Positions 7,968-16,761 of a DNA stretch of 64,000 nt are shown here, in pieces; positions within the stretch are counted from its first letter, which is position 1, and each line of letters opens with the position of its first letter. The notes beneath the pieces are model-generated. The model was not told the origin of the DNA, searched no databases, and saw nothing but the letters and a program-made list of their open reading frames with translations. Both the position numbers and the translations under genes were made by a program. This DNA comes from Rheinheimera riviphila (lineage in GTDB: Bacteria; Pseudomonadota; Gammaproteobacteria; Enterobacterales; Alteromonadaceae), in contig NZ_SACS01000012.1 in NCBI RefSeq assembly GCF_004005945.1, forward strand, positions 94,007 through 158,006, written 5' to 3'.

Positions 7968-10088
7968 ATGCAGGAATTCTGGGCCTTAACCTCGAAAGGG
8001 GTTGAAGAAGTGTTAGCCATTGAGATTAAGCAACATGGCGGCGAAGTAGTGAAGTTGGGTTTAGGGATGGTGCGTTTTACCGCCACACTCGACACTGCTT
8101 ATCGGTTATGTTTGTGGTCCAGGCTGGCCACCCGGATTATGCGTCAGATCCATGCGGTTGCCGTCGATGCAACCACCGATGTGTATGAAGCTGCCAACGA
8201 GATTGACTGGCTGCAACATATGCAGCTCCACCAAAGTCTGGCGGTGGAATGCGTCGGTAAACATCCAACCATCGATAATACTCAGTTTGGCGCGATGCGC
8301 ATTAAAGACGCTATCGTCGATCAATTCCGCGATAAAACCGGCGAACGGCCGAATGTCGACCGGCTGGATCCGGATGTGCGTTTTCAACTGCGGATGGAAC
8401 GCAGCCACTTCTATTTTGTGCAGGACTTTTCTGGTCCATCTTTGCATCAACGCGGTTACCGTAAAGAGCAGGGCGAAGCGCCGCTAAAAGAGCATTTAGC
8501 TGCTGCGCTGCTGATCCGCTCCGGTTGGCAATACAGCCAAAGTCTGTTTGACCCATTCTGTGGTAGCGGCACCTTATTGATTGAAGCGGTACTGATGGCC
8601 CGCAATATCGCTCCTGGTTTAAAACGTCCGCAATTTGCCTTTGAAAAAATGGCCGATTTTGACAATTCGTTATTACAGCAATTACGCGCTGAAGCCTTAG
8701 GTGCCAGAAAGCCGTTGGCCGCTGGTGTAAGGTTTATTGGTTCTGATCTGGATGCACGTTCGCTCGATAAAGCCAAGCAAAACGCCAATCGTGCCGGTTT
8801 AAGTGATGTGATTGAATTCCGCCAGGGTGATGCCACCGAGCTTACGGCCATCGAAGGCGTCAGCAATGGTGTGATTGTTACCAACCCACCTTATGGCGAG
8901 CGCTTAGGCGATTTACCTGCGCTTATTCCACTGTATGCCGATTTCTCTTTGCGCTTAAAACAGCATTTTCAGGGCTGGCGTTTGGCGGTGATCACCTCCA
9001 ACGGGGATTTACTGCGGGCACTGAAGCTTTCTAAACTGAAAAACTACAAATTTGCTAACGGTCCGCTGGATTGTGAATTCAGCATTTTTGACTTAACCGA
9101 ACAACAAGTGCAAGTGAGTGCAACCGCTGCACCAGCGTTGTTTTTCGCCGAAAGTGACTCCTTTGCCAACCGCTTAAAGAAAAACGTCAAGCAACTGGAA
9201 AAGTGGGCCAAACGCGAACAGCTGACTTGTTATCGTTTATACGATGCGGATATTCCTGAATATAACGTGGCGGTGGACTGGTACGACGGCGAAGTGGTGG
9301 TGCATGAATACGCAGCTCCTTCTAATGTCGACGAAGCCATCGCGCAAAAACGTCTGTTTGATATTGTGAACCTAGTTCCGAAAGTGCTCGGTATTCACAC
9401 CGATAAAATGGTGCTGAAAGTTCGCGAAAAACAAAAAGGCAAAGATCAGTATCAGGCACTCGCCAAAGCCGCTCAGTACAAGGAAGTGACTGAATACGGT
9501 ACGAAATTCCTGGTCAATCTGCGTGATTACCTCGATACCGGTTTATTTTTGGACCATCGTATTACCCGTCATTCGATCCAACAGCAAAGCAAAGGCAAAG
9601 CGGTGCTGAACCTGTTTGCTTATACCGGCACAGCGTCGGTGCATGCGGCTATTGGTGGTGCGCGTTCGGTCACTACGGTCGACATGTCGAACACTTACCT
9701 CGATTGGGCTCGCCGTAACTTTGATTTAAATGCTCTGGCTGGCAAGCAATATCAGTTTGTGCAGGAAAACGTGCTCGATTGGCTGCATGGCTGTAAAAAT
9801 CAGTTTGATTTAATTTTTGTTGACCCACCGACCTTTTCTAATTCAAAACGGATGGAAGACACCTGGGATGTACAGCGTGACCACGTTAAGCTTTTGAATA
9901 TGCTGTCAAAGTTGGTCAGTACCGGCGGCAAAGTGATTTTTTCCAACAACAAACGGCGCTTTAAGCTCGATTATGAAGCGCTACAACAAGCTGGCTGGCA
10001 GGTCAAAGATATTTCGGCGGCCAGTTTGCCGGAAGACTTTAAACGTAATCCGCACATTCACGTTTGTTTCGAGTTGACGCGGGTCTGA
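7968..10088 (+). CDS. rlmL: RlmL (RlmKL), dual 23S rRNA guanine methyltransferase
   Basis: This enzyme makes m2G2445 (N-terminal half) and m7G2069 (C-terminal half) in 23S rRNA using S-adenosylmethionine. The 706 residues match the fused gammaproteobacterial form (E. coli 702). A THUMP RNA-binding region spans about 45-155. The first methyltransferase shows DPFCGSGTLLIEA at about 195 and the catalytic NPPYGERLG at 306. The second shows NLFAYTGTASVHAA at about 545 and FDLIFVDPPTFSNSKRM around 620. The gene is followed after four bases by a glutaredoxin-like gene and then uup, suggesting one transcript. Confidence 0.96.
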   Translation: MQEFWALTSKGVEEVLAIEIKQHGGEVVKLGLGMVRFTATLDTAYRLCLWSRLATRIMRQIHAVAVDATTDVYEAANEIDWLQHMQLHQSLAVECVGKHPTIDNTQFGAMRIKDAIVDQFRDKTGERPNVDRLDPDVRFQLRMERSHFYFVQDFSGPSLHQRGYRKEQGEAPLKEHLAAALLIRSGWQYSQSLFDPFCGSGTLLIEAVLMARNIAPGLKRPQFAFEKMADFDNSLLQQLRAEALGARKPLAAGVRFIGSDLDARSLDKAKQNANRAGLSDVIEFRQGDATELTAIEGVSNGVIVTNPPYGERLGDLPALIPLYADFSLRLKQHFQGWRLAVITSNGDLLRALKLSKLKNYKFANGPLDCEFSIFDLTEQQVQVSATAAPALFFAESDSFANRLKKNVKQLEKWAKREQLTCYRLYDADIPEYNVAVDWYDGEVVVHEYAAPSNVDEAIAQKRLFDIVNLVPKVLGIHTDKMVLKVREKQKGKDQYQALAKAAQYKEVTEYGTKFLVNLRDYLDTGLFLDHRITRHSIQQQSKGKAVLNLFAYTGTASVHAAIGGARSVTTVDMSNTYLDWARRNFDLNALAGKQYQFVQENVLDWLHGCKNQFDLIFVDPPTFSNSKRMEDTWDVQRDHVKLLNMLSKLVSTGGKVIFSNNKRRFKLDYEALQQAGWQVKDISAASLPEDFKRNPHIHVCFELTRV

Positions 10089-10092
10089 CCGA

Positions 10093-10338
10093 ATGAGTGC
10101 AACACCACTGGTTTTGTATAGCACCTGGGGCTGTCATTTGTGTGAAGAAGCGCAAAGTTTACTGACGCAGCAGCAGTTGTCTTTTACCGTACTGGATATC
10201 GTTGATGATCCGGTGGCATTTGCCAAGTTTCGCACCAGCATTCCGGTGCTGGGTGCAGGTTCTTTATATTTATACTGGCCGTTTGATGAAAATTCGCTTC
10301 GCGACTTTATCAACGAGCACAGTTTGCAAGGAAAGTAA
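10093..10338 (+). CDS. Glutaredoxin-like (DUF836) thiol protein
   Basis: A small 81-residue thioredoxin-fold protein with the redox motif WGCHLC at residues 12-17. A cis-proline (SIPVLGAG) lies near residue 55, and the family ending has aromatic and acidic residues (YWPFDENSLRDFI). It probably acts in cytoplasmic dithiol exchange, but the substrate is unknown. It sits four bases after rlmL and three bases before uup, so the three are probably co-transcribed. Confidence 0.8.
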   Translation: MSATPLVLYSTWGCHLCEEAQSLLTQQQLSFTVLDIVDDPVAFAKFRTSIPVLGAGSLYLYWPFDENSLRDFINEHSLQGK

Positions 10339-10341
10339 GGC

Positions 10342-12300
10342 GTGGAATTATTACGTTTTCAACAGGCTAGCTTAGCCTTTGGTACCAACCCGGTGCTGGA
10401 TAAAGTCGATTTCAGTTTGTTTGTCGGCGAGCGGGTTTGTCTGGTCGGCCGTAATGGCGCTGGCAAATCCACCATGCTGAAATTGCTGACCGGTCAGCAA
10501 AATCTCGACGATGGGCAGATTGTTAAACAAAACAATGTGTTATTAAGCCGGTTGGAGCAAGATCCGCCAGCGCGGGTTGACGTGAAAATCGCCGATTTTA
10601 TCCGCGAAGGCGCTGGCGATTTAGCTGAAAAACTGCAGCATTTTTATGAGCTGTCTGATCACCTGCATGATGCCACCGACGCGCAGATGAACGAGTTTGG
10701 TGATTTACAAACTGAACTCGACGCCCGTGACGGCTGGCAATTAGAAGCTCGGATTTTACAGCTCTGTGAACAGTTTGAAATGAATCCGGAAGCTACGCTG
10801 GCTTCGTTGTCGGGCGGTTGGTTGCGTAAAGCGGCGTTAGCGCGGGCTTTGGTTGGCAAACCAAACATTCTGTTATTGGATGAACCGACTAACCACTTAG
10901 ATGTTGCTGCCATTCAATGGCTGGAACAGTTTTTAATCAGTTTCCCCGGCGCCATTATATTTGTGTCGCATGACCGAGCCTTTATCCGCGCTGTAGCAAC
11001 CCGCATTATCGATTTAGACCGCGGTATTCTCACCTCGCATCCAGGCAACTACGCCGAGTATCTCGAGCGCAAACAAAAAGCGATCGAAGTCGAGCAGCAG
11101 CATAACCATCTGTTTGATAAACGTTTGGCCGAAGAAGAAGTTTGGATCCGTCAGGGTATTAAAGCCCGCCGCACCCGTAATGAGGGTCGGGTCAGGGCGC
11201 TGAAAGAGCTACGTAAAGAACGCGCGGCACGGGTCGAACAGCTGGGTAAAGTCGATTTTGCCATCGAACAAGCGGCGAAATCCGGCAAATTGGTGTTTGA
11301 AGGTAAACACTTAAATCTGGCGTTTGACGGTAAACCGGTACTGATTGATTTTGACTTACTGTTGATGCGCGGTGATCGCGTGGCGTTAATCGGGCCAAAC
11401 GGTGTTGGAAAATCCAGCTTAATTAAAATTTTGCTGGATGAGTATCAGGCGCAAAGTGGTGACATCAAGCGCGGTACCAATCTGGAAGTTGCCTATTTTG
11501 ACCAACACCGAATGGCGCTTGATTTAGATAAAACGGTGCAGGACAACGTGGCCGAAGGGCGGCAGGAAATTATGCAAAATGGGCAGAGCCGCCATGTGCT
11601 GAGTTATCTGCAGGATTTCCTATTTCCACCAGCACGCGCCAGAACGCCGGTGCGGGCGTTATCAGGTGGTGAGAAAAACCGTTTATTACTGGCGCGGTTA
11701 TTTGCCAAACCCAGCAATTTACTGATCCTCGATGAACCGACCAACGATCTGGATGTGGAAACACTGGAGCTGCTGGAAGACATTCTGGAGCAGTATCAGG
11801 GTACCGTCATTCTGGTCAGCCACGACCGGGAATTTGTCAATAATACCGTGACCAGTTCGTTATGGTTTGCCGGTGAAGGTAAAGTGATTGAAGTCGCTGG
11901 TGGTTATGAAGATGTGATTGCCTATCAGCAACGTTATCTTGCTTCGCAGCAACAACGGGCACAAAAACCGTCTGTTGTGGCAGTTGCTGTTGAAAAACCA
12001 GCAGAATCGGCACAATTAATTACAAAACCGACGCCAGAAACCGCTGCGCAGCCTTTAGCTCAGAGCGGTAAGAAGTTATCATACAAAGAAAAACGTGAAC
12101 TGGAATTATTGCCTGCACAAATTGAAGCACTGGATGCAGAGTTAACAGCATTGCAGGCAAAGGTGAATAATCCAGATTTTTTCCGGCAGAACGCCGATGC
12201 CACCGAAGCTACATTGAACCAATTACAGCAGACTGAGTCGAAGCTGGCGCACGCATATGAGCGATGGGAACAATTAGAAGCACTAAATCAGCAGTCGTAG
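10342..12300 (+). CDS. uup: Uup, ABC-F ATPase
   Basis: Uup is a cytoplasmic ABC-F protein linked to ribosome function and to precise excision of transposons. There are two nucleotide-binding domains: Walker A GRNGAGKST at about 36 and GPNGVGKSS at about 350, signature motifs LSGGWLRKAALARAL and LSGGEKNRLLLARL, and Walker [12 protein letters not shown] and LILDEPTNDLD. The C-terminal roughly 85 residues form the Uup-specific coiled coil (KLSYKEKRELELL onward), which separates it from EttA and YbiT. The start is a GTG three bases after the previous gene; this fits the usual MELLRFQQASL-type N-terminus. Confidence 0.93.
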   Translation: MELLRFQQASLAFGTNPVLDKVDFSLFVGERVCLVGRNGAGKSTMLKLLTGQQNLDDGQIVKQNNVLLSRLEQDPPARVDVKIADFIREGAGDLAEKLQHFYELSDHLHDATDAQMNEFGDLQTELDARDGWQLEARILQLCEQFEMNPEATLASLSGGWLRKAALARALVGKPNILLLDEPTNHLDVAAIQWLEQFLISFPGAIIFVSHDRAFIRAVATRIIDLDRGILTSHPGNYAEYLERKQKAIEVEQQHNHLFDKRLAEEEVWIRQGIKARRTRNEGRVRALKELRKERAARVEQLGKVDFAIEQAAKSGKLVFEGKHLNLAFDGKPVLIDFDLLLMRGDRVALIGPNGVGKSSLIKILLDEYQAQSGDIKRGTNLEVAYFDQHRMALDLDKTVQDNVAEGRQEIMQNGQSRHVLSYLQDFLFPPARARTPVRALSGGEKNRLLLARLFAKPSNLLILDEPTNDLDVETLELLEDILEQYQGTVILVSHDREFVNNTVTSSLWFAGEGKVIEVAGGYEDVIAYQQRYLASQQQRAQKPSVVAVAVEKPAESAQLITKPTPETAAQPLAQSGKKLSYKEKRELELLPAQIEALDAELTALQAKVNNPDFFRQNADATEATLNQLQQTESKLAHAYERWEQLEALNQQS

Positions 12301-12309
12301 GGGATTTGA

Positions 12310-14013
12310 ATGAAATTAACGCCTATTTTTTTCGCAATGTTACCAGCATTAGCGGTATTTGCGAGCCAGGCTGAAGTCTATCAGGTGGCAGAACTTGGCC
12401 TTGTTGAAGGTTATAAATCAAGTTTTGCTGCCGGCATTAACAATAATAATCAAACAGTTGGTACGGCGAGTGGCCAGTTTAACTACCCGGTTGATCTGGC
12501 CGCAGTGAATTATGCTAACGCCAGCATTACCGGTAGTTTATCCGCAGCTGAGATTGAAGAAGTTAAAAAAGGCAATGTCAACGCCAAAGCTTTACAGGCG
12601 CTGCTGTTTTATCTGAACAGCAATATTTCGGACTATACAGTTCAGCGTTTTGCCGGTACTTTTCCAATCCGGTATGACATTCGCCAACAAATCAAACTGC
12701 GTGAAACCAAAGCACCACAGACCAACTATGAATACCTGCTGGATATTACTGATAACGGCACCATGCTTGGTTACGGTAGTGCACCTTTTGTAAAGCAGGC
12801 ATTTACGCCAGCAGCCACTGAGGCTATACCTAATCCGGTAACAAAACAATTGTGGGTGCCAGAAAGCGGTTCAGTGCTGGGGATGGTGCTGAACAACGGT
12901 AGCCGTTACCCATTGTTGCCAATTTACACCCAATATGGTGGTGGTATTTCAGTTCCTAAGGCGATTAGCAATAGCGGTATTGTTGTTGGAACTGGTAGTG
13001 TAAGTCTGGCGGAAGCAACAGCAACATCAATCAACACCAGCTGCAATGGCGCGACTGAGCCAAAAGCACTTTGCTATTATCAATTTATATCAAATGTAAA
13101 CTCGGCGCCTTACGACATGGCTGGTTTAGTCTGGACACTGGATGCCAATGGCAAACCGGGGCCGGCGACTAAGTACGGATATTTAGGCGACAAAAAAACC
13201 GGTTTACCTCATACCAGAACCGACTACGCACCAGTGCTTTATGCCAGTGTTCCTAATGATGTAAACGATGCTGGTGTTGTGGTGGGGATGTCAGTCTATA
13301 CCGACAGTACCGATATTCGTTATAACCCGAGAACATTCCGTGATGAAGTTTTCACCGCATATCAGGCCACGATTTTTCAAGGTACTGAACTTGTCACATT
13401 TTTCGACCTGAAAGAGTGGGAAGGCTCTCGTGCAACCTCGATTAACAACAAAAACATTATTGTGGGTTCTGCGGTCAGACGGGTCAATTACGATCAAGAG
13501 CGGTTTTTTGTGTACGATATGAACACGCAAAAAATCACTTTCCCGAAAGATTTGTTTGCCTCGGCTTCGGTCGTACCGGCTGCCATCAACAATAACAATC
13601 AGGTTGTAGGGATCTCCAGTGCATATACTGATGGTTCTTCAACAATTCGCCAGGTGGGCTTTTGGTACGATCTGACGACCGACAGCTTTCATGACCTCAA
13701 TAAACTGTTGCCATGCAACTCAGGTTTTACAGTGATTGCGGCGCAAGATATCAACGATAAAAATGTCATTGTCGCGACCGCAACCAAAAAGACAGAAGCC
13801 CGTGATTTGAAAGGTGACATTATTAAAGACGCCGCTGGCAACGCTATCATAGAAGAGGTGGCTGTAGTGGTGCAATTAACCCCGGTCGCAAATGGTACTC
13901 CTGACAACTGTACGACAGTTGTTGAAGAAGGATACGAACGTCAGGGCGGTGGCCTGGGTTTTGGCTGGTTGCTATTATCCCTGTTTCCGCTGTTACGTCG
14001 TCGTTCGAGCTAA
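12310..14013 (+). CDS. DUF3466 exported protein with GlyGly-CTERM anchor
   Basis: A 567-residue exported protein. It has an N-terminal signal peptide (hydrophobic residues 5-20, cleavage likely after ASQA). Several copies of a HAF-like repeat follow (AGINNNNQTVGTAS, DVNDAGVVVGMS, SINNKNIIVGSA, AINNNNQVVGIS), probably forming a beta-propeller. The C-terminus shows the GlyGly-CTERM pattern: Gly-rich (QGGGLGFGW), a hydrophobic helix (LLLSLFPLL), then RRRSS. Such tails are cut by rhombosortase, and many proteins bearing them leave by type II secretion. It is nine bases behind uup. Function unknown. Confidence 0.85.
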   Translation: MKLTPIFFAMLPALAVFASQAEVYQVAELGLVEGYKSSFAAGINNNNQTVGTASGQFNYPVDLAAVNYANASITGSLSAAEIEEVKKGNVNAKALQALLFYLNSNISDYTVQRFAGTFPIRYDIRQQIKLRETKAPQTNYEYLLDITDNGTMLGYGSAPFVKQAFTPAATEAIPNPVTKQLWVPESGSVLGMVLNNGSRYPLLPIYTQYGGGISVPKAISNSGIVVGTGSVSLAEATATSINTSCNGATEPKALCYYQFISNVNSAPYDMAGLVWTLDANGKPGPATKYGYLGDKKTGLPHTRTDYAPVLYASVPNDVNDAGVVVGMSVYTDSTDIRYNPRTFRDEVFTAYQATIFQGTELVTFFDLKEWEGSRATSINNKNIIVGSAVRRVNYDQERFFVYDMNTQKITFPKDLFASASVVPAAINNNNQVVGISSAYTDGSSTIRQVGFWYDLTTDSFHDLNKLLPCNSGFTVIAAQDINDKNVIVATATKKTEARDLKGDIIKDAAGNAIIEEVAVVVQLTPVANGTPDNCTTVVEEGYERQGGGLGFGWLLLSLFPLLRRRSS

Positions 14014-14043
14014 GCGCTGCAAGCTCGGGAGCAGATGAAAGCT

Positions 14044-14065
14044 AGCCACCTTCGGGTGGCTTTTT
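14044..14065 (+). terminator. Rho-independent terminator after the DUF3466 gene
   Basis: AGCCACC and GGTGGCT pair around a TTCG tetraloop, followed by T5. It lies 31 bases after the stop codon and closes the rlmL-uup-DUF3466 unit. Confidence 0.9.
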
Positions 14066-14369
14066 GTTTACTATGGGATTGCGTAGTTGGATGTAGTGCA
14101 TGCCAAAAGACTGCACAGCAGCAATGAAGATCAGTAATAAAGAGCAGTAATTTTGTACTTTTTGAAATATTTTCGAAAAATTACAAAAAAAATTTCATTA
14201 TTTTTTCTTCAAATTGTAATCAAGTTCAGGTCGTTAGCTGTTGTCAAGTGTTATCGCTGCAGATTTGGGTTGAACCTTTACGCCACAACAGCTATCTATT
14301 AATCACAGTGTTCAGACGCAATGTTTGAGGCACTGTTGGTTAAATAATACAGTTGAGGAAGACTGCCGT
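14066..14369. other. AT-rich intergenic region upstream of rmf
   Basis: About 300 bases contain no convincing gene. The middle part (about 14150-14220) is very AT-rich with runs of A and T, and is a candidate UP-element or bent region for rmf expression. I could not place a confident promoter. Confidence 0.5.
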
Positions 14370-14552
14370 ATGAAAAGACAAAAACGTGATCGTCTGGAAC
14401 GTGCTCATGCTCAAGGTTACCGTGCTGGTGTAACAGGCCGTTCTAAAGAAATTTGTCCGTACCAGAATTTAGATGCGCGCTCGCAGTGGTTAGGGGGATA
14501 TCGCGAGGCGATGGAAGACCGCGGTGGCGGTTTGTTTAGTAAAGGTCAATAA
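14370..14552 (+). CDS. rmf: Rmf, ribosome modulation factor
   Basis: Rmf dimerises 70S ribosomes into inactive 100S particles in stationary phase. The 60-residue basic protein matches the family closely: MKRQKRDRLERAHAQGYRAG at the start, then GRSKEICPY and ARSQWLGGYREAMEDR. E. coli Rmf is 55 residues. ATG 14370 is chosen because it gives this exact N-terminus and has a GAGGAA site 11 bases upstream; a longer in-frame start would add non-conserved residues. It faces fabA, as also seen in enterobacteria. Confidence 0.95.
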   Translation: MKRQKRDRLERAHAQGYRAGVTGRSKEICPYQNLDARSQWLGGYREAMEDRGGGLFSKGQ

Positions 14553-14585
14553 CTATCCTGGCGCTTATTGAGCGCCCATCAACAG

Positions 14586-14608
14586 AAACCCCACCATTGG
14601 TGGGGTTT
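14586..14608 (+). terminator. Terminator-like hairpin after rmf
   Basis: AAACCCCACC pairs with GGTGGGGTTT around a three-base centre, 33 bases after the rmf stop. The T run after it is short, so it may also simply stabilise the mRNA 3' end. Confidence 0.7.
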
Positions 14609-14820
14609 GTCGTTTTATCCCCTTCATCCTTGAAAATGCAGGGATGTTGGCCGCCTTCACTCATTGGAGCGCCAACCCGGCCCATCGCATAGACAGCTAT
14701 GCTCATGGGGCGGACTGGCGTTCCAGATTCGTTCAGTTGCCGCGGTTCCACCGCGGCCTTTGCATATTCAATGATTTTGGGGATAAGCGTAAAGGTTTTT
14801 TAAAAGCTAAGGCAATTAGA

Positions 14821-15333
14821 TTAGAAGTTCGAAGTATCCTGAAACAATCCTACTTTTAACTCTTCAGCGGCGTAAATGTCGCGACCATCGACACTCACCA
14901 CACCATCACCAATGCCCATATACAATTTGCGCTTGATAACACGTTTCATATCAATGGTGTAGGTAACTTTTTTCGCGGTTGGCAAAATTTGACCGGTGAA
15001 TTTCACTTCACCTACGCCTAAAGCGCGGCCTTTACCAGGACCACCGGTCCAGCCTAAGAAAAAGCCAACCAGCTGCCACATCGCATCCAGACCTAAACAT
15101 CCTGGCATCACCGGATCACCTTCGAAGTGGCAGGCAAAAAACCACAAATCAGGATGAATATCGAATTCAGCGATAATCTGGCCTTTGCCATATTTACCGC
15201 CTTCTTCTGAAATATGCACAATACGATCAATCATCAGCATGTTGGCAACCGGCAACTGACTGTTACCAGGTCCAAACAATTTACCCTGGCCACATGCGAT
15301 TAATTCTTCTTTTGTAAAGCTATTCTGAGTCAT
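14821..15333 (-). CDS. fabA: FabA, 3-hydroxydecanoyl-ACP dehydratase/isomerase
   Basis: FabA introduces the cis double bond for unsaturated fatty acids in the cytoplasmic type II pathway. The 170-residue protein has the hot-dog fold with the catalytic motif [20 protein letters not shown] at about residues 65-84, including the active His and Asp. The start [11 protein letters not shown] and the end match the family length (E. coli 172). It is monocistronic; the gene to its left, rmf, converges on it. Confidence 0.96.
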   Translation of the reverse strand: MTQNSFTKEELIACGQGKLFGPGNSQLPVANMLMIDRIVHISEEGGKYGKGQIIAEFDIHPDLWFFACHFEGDPVMPGCLGLDAMWQLVGFFLGWTGGPGKGRALGVGEVKFTGQILPTAKKVTYTIDMKRVIKRKLYMGIGDGVVSVDGRDIYAAEELKVGLFQDTSNF

Positions 15334-15474
15334 GTATGTTTGATCCGAAAAAAATTGCTTGTCACTTTAGCGAACAGCTGTACGCTAAACAAGTCCGATT
15401 AGTCATATAATCAACAACTGCAGCAGAAAATTTGCCACAAACGCTGAGCTTAACCTGACAATGAGATCAATTGC

Positions 15475-15732
15475 ATGACAGAACAAGCAAAAAAAAGCCT
15501 GAGTAATGCTGAAAAGCAACAGCGGTATCGGGATCGGCAAAAACAATCTGGCCGTAAAGAGCTTCGCGGTTATCTGACGCCGGAAGCCTTAGCCTGCTAC
15601 GAAGAAATTCAGGCGAAAACGCAGTGGAATGATAGTTTGCTGATGAGCAATGCCATTCGCCTGATGTACGCCGCGCACAAATTAGGGCAAATCGGTTTAC
15701 TGAACGGCTGGTTGAACGACCACAAAAAGTAA
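15475..15732 (+). CDS. Small basic protein, possible ribbon-helix-helix DNA binder
   Basis: An 85-residue protein. Its basic N-terminus (AEKQQRYRDRQKQSGRKELR) leads into a short strand (GYLTPEAL) and two helices, a pattern seen in ribbon-helix-helix regulators and plasmid copy-control proteins. No specific family was recognised. The gene lies alone between fabA and queD, and the frame is clean over its whole length. It could be a transcriptional regulator; the target is unknown. Confidence 0.55.
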   Translation: MTEQAKKSLSNAEKQQRYRDRQKQSGRKELRGYLTPEALACYEEIQAKTQWNDSLLMSNAIRLMYAAHKLGQIGLLNGWLNDHKK

Positions 15733-15819
15733 TTTTGTCGTCGTTCAATCACGAGTTGCTTAATATACCGCGCCAGTTGCCGTATAATGCCGCCATCTTT
15801 TTGACCAGCTGAGTCCACC

Positions 15820-16674
15820 ATGATTTTATTTGTCCGCGATTTAACCGTCATCGATTTTTCCTATTTATGTCAGCAACGGGGTTTGCTCGGTGAAAGTTAT
15901 ATTGTTGATGTCGAGCTGCAGGGCGATTTAGATGCGACCTCGATGGTGTTTGATTTTGGCAGCGTGAAAAAAGTGATTAAAAAGGCCATTGATCAGCTTG
16001 TGGATCATAAGTTGGCTTACCCAGCGCAGGCGTCCTGTTTAACGCACCGTAGCGAGCAGCACACCGATATTCTGCAATGGCACAGCGCAAGAGGCTCCAT
16101 TCAAATTGCATCGCCGTTTGAAGCGCACGTTGCCATCAACACACTGGCGATTGACGAGCACAGTGTGGCGGCATTTCTGGTTGAACAAATCAAACCCTTG
16201 CTACCAGCCAATGTGCAGAAACTGACATTTACTTTGCGTGCGGAAAAGAGTGCAAGTTTCTATTATCACTACAGTCACGGCCTGAAAAAACACGATGGTA
16301 ATTGTCAGCGCATCGCCCATGGTCACCGCTCAACCATTGAGATTTTCCATAACGGCATGTTGTCGCCACGGCTGAATAAATATTGGACCGAACGCTGGCA
16401 GGATATTTATCTGGCAACCGCTGAAGATCAAATTACCGCAGACCAATGTCGCTATTTGCAACCAAACGACGGCGACTGGTGTTTCCAGTACCAGGCGCCA
16501 CAAGGGCAGTTTGAAATTACTATTCCGCAAACGCACTGTGAAATCGTGCCTTGTGATACCACGGTCGAATGTCTGGCAGATTATATTGCCGGCCAATTGC
16601 AACAACGGGAAGCCGGCAGTTATAAAGTGGTTGCTTATGAGGGTGTGGGTAAAGGTGCGATAGCTGTTATCTAA
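15820..16674 (+). CDS. QueD-like 6-carboxytetrahydropterin synthase, two-domain form
   Basis: A member of the 6-pyruvoyltetrahydropterin/QueD superfamily, likely in queuosine precursor synthesis. The 284 residues are about twice the usual QueD length. The first half keeps the MVFDFGSVKKVIKKAIDQL and DHKLAYP motifs. The second half carries a Cys and an HGH zinc pair (NCQRIAHGHRSTIEIF) and a late Glu (YEGVGKGA). Active-site parts are thus split across two repeated domains, an arrangement I recall from some gammaproteobacteria. ATG 15820 follows a TATAAT at 15783-15788. Substrate remains an inference. Confidence 0.78.
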   Translation: MILFVRDLTVIDFSYLCQQRGLLGESYIVDVELQGDLDATSMVFDFGSVKKVIKKAIDQLVDHKLAYPAQASCLTHRSEQHTDILQWHSARGSIQIASPFEAHVAINTLAIDEHSVAAFLVEQIKPLLPANVQKLTFTLRAEKSASFYYHYSHGLKKHDGNCQRIAHGHRSTIEIFHNGMLSPRLNKYWTERWQDIYLATAEDQITADQCRYLQPNDGDWCFQYQAPQGQFEITIPQTHCEIVPCDTTVECLADYIAGQLQQREAGSYKVVAYEGVGKGAIAVI

Positions 16675-16761
16675 CCAGCTGTTTTTCGTCGCGGCGCTAA
16701 AGTGCCGCCGCGACGTACATCTTCTGTTGTTATCCAAAATCATCAAAGACCAAGGATAAGA

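Noticed and set aside
14536..14859. Two 71-residue frames on opposite strands between rmf and fabA
   Set aside because: They overlap each other and a hairpin, and neither has a ribosome site or recognisable domain.
15783..15788. Full promoter for queD
   Set aside because: TATAAT is perfect, but the nearest TTGCTT lies 21 bases away, outside the usual spacing, so a complete promoter is not claimed.
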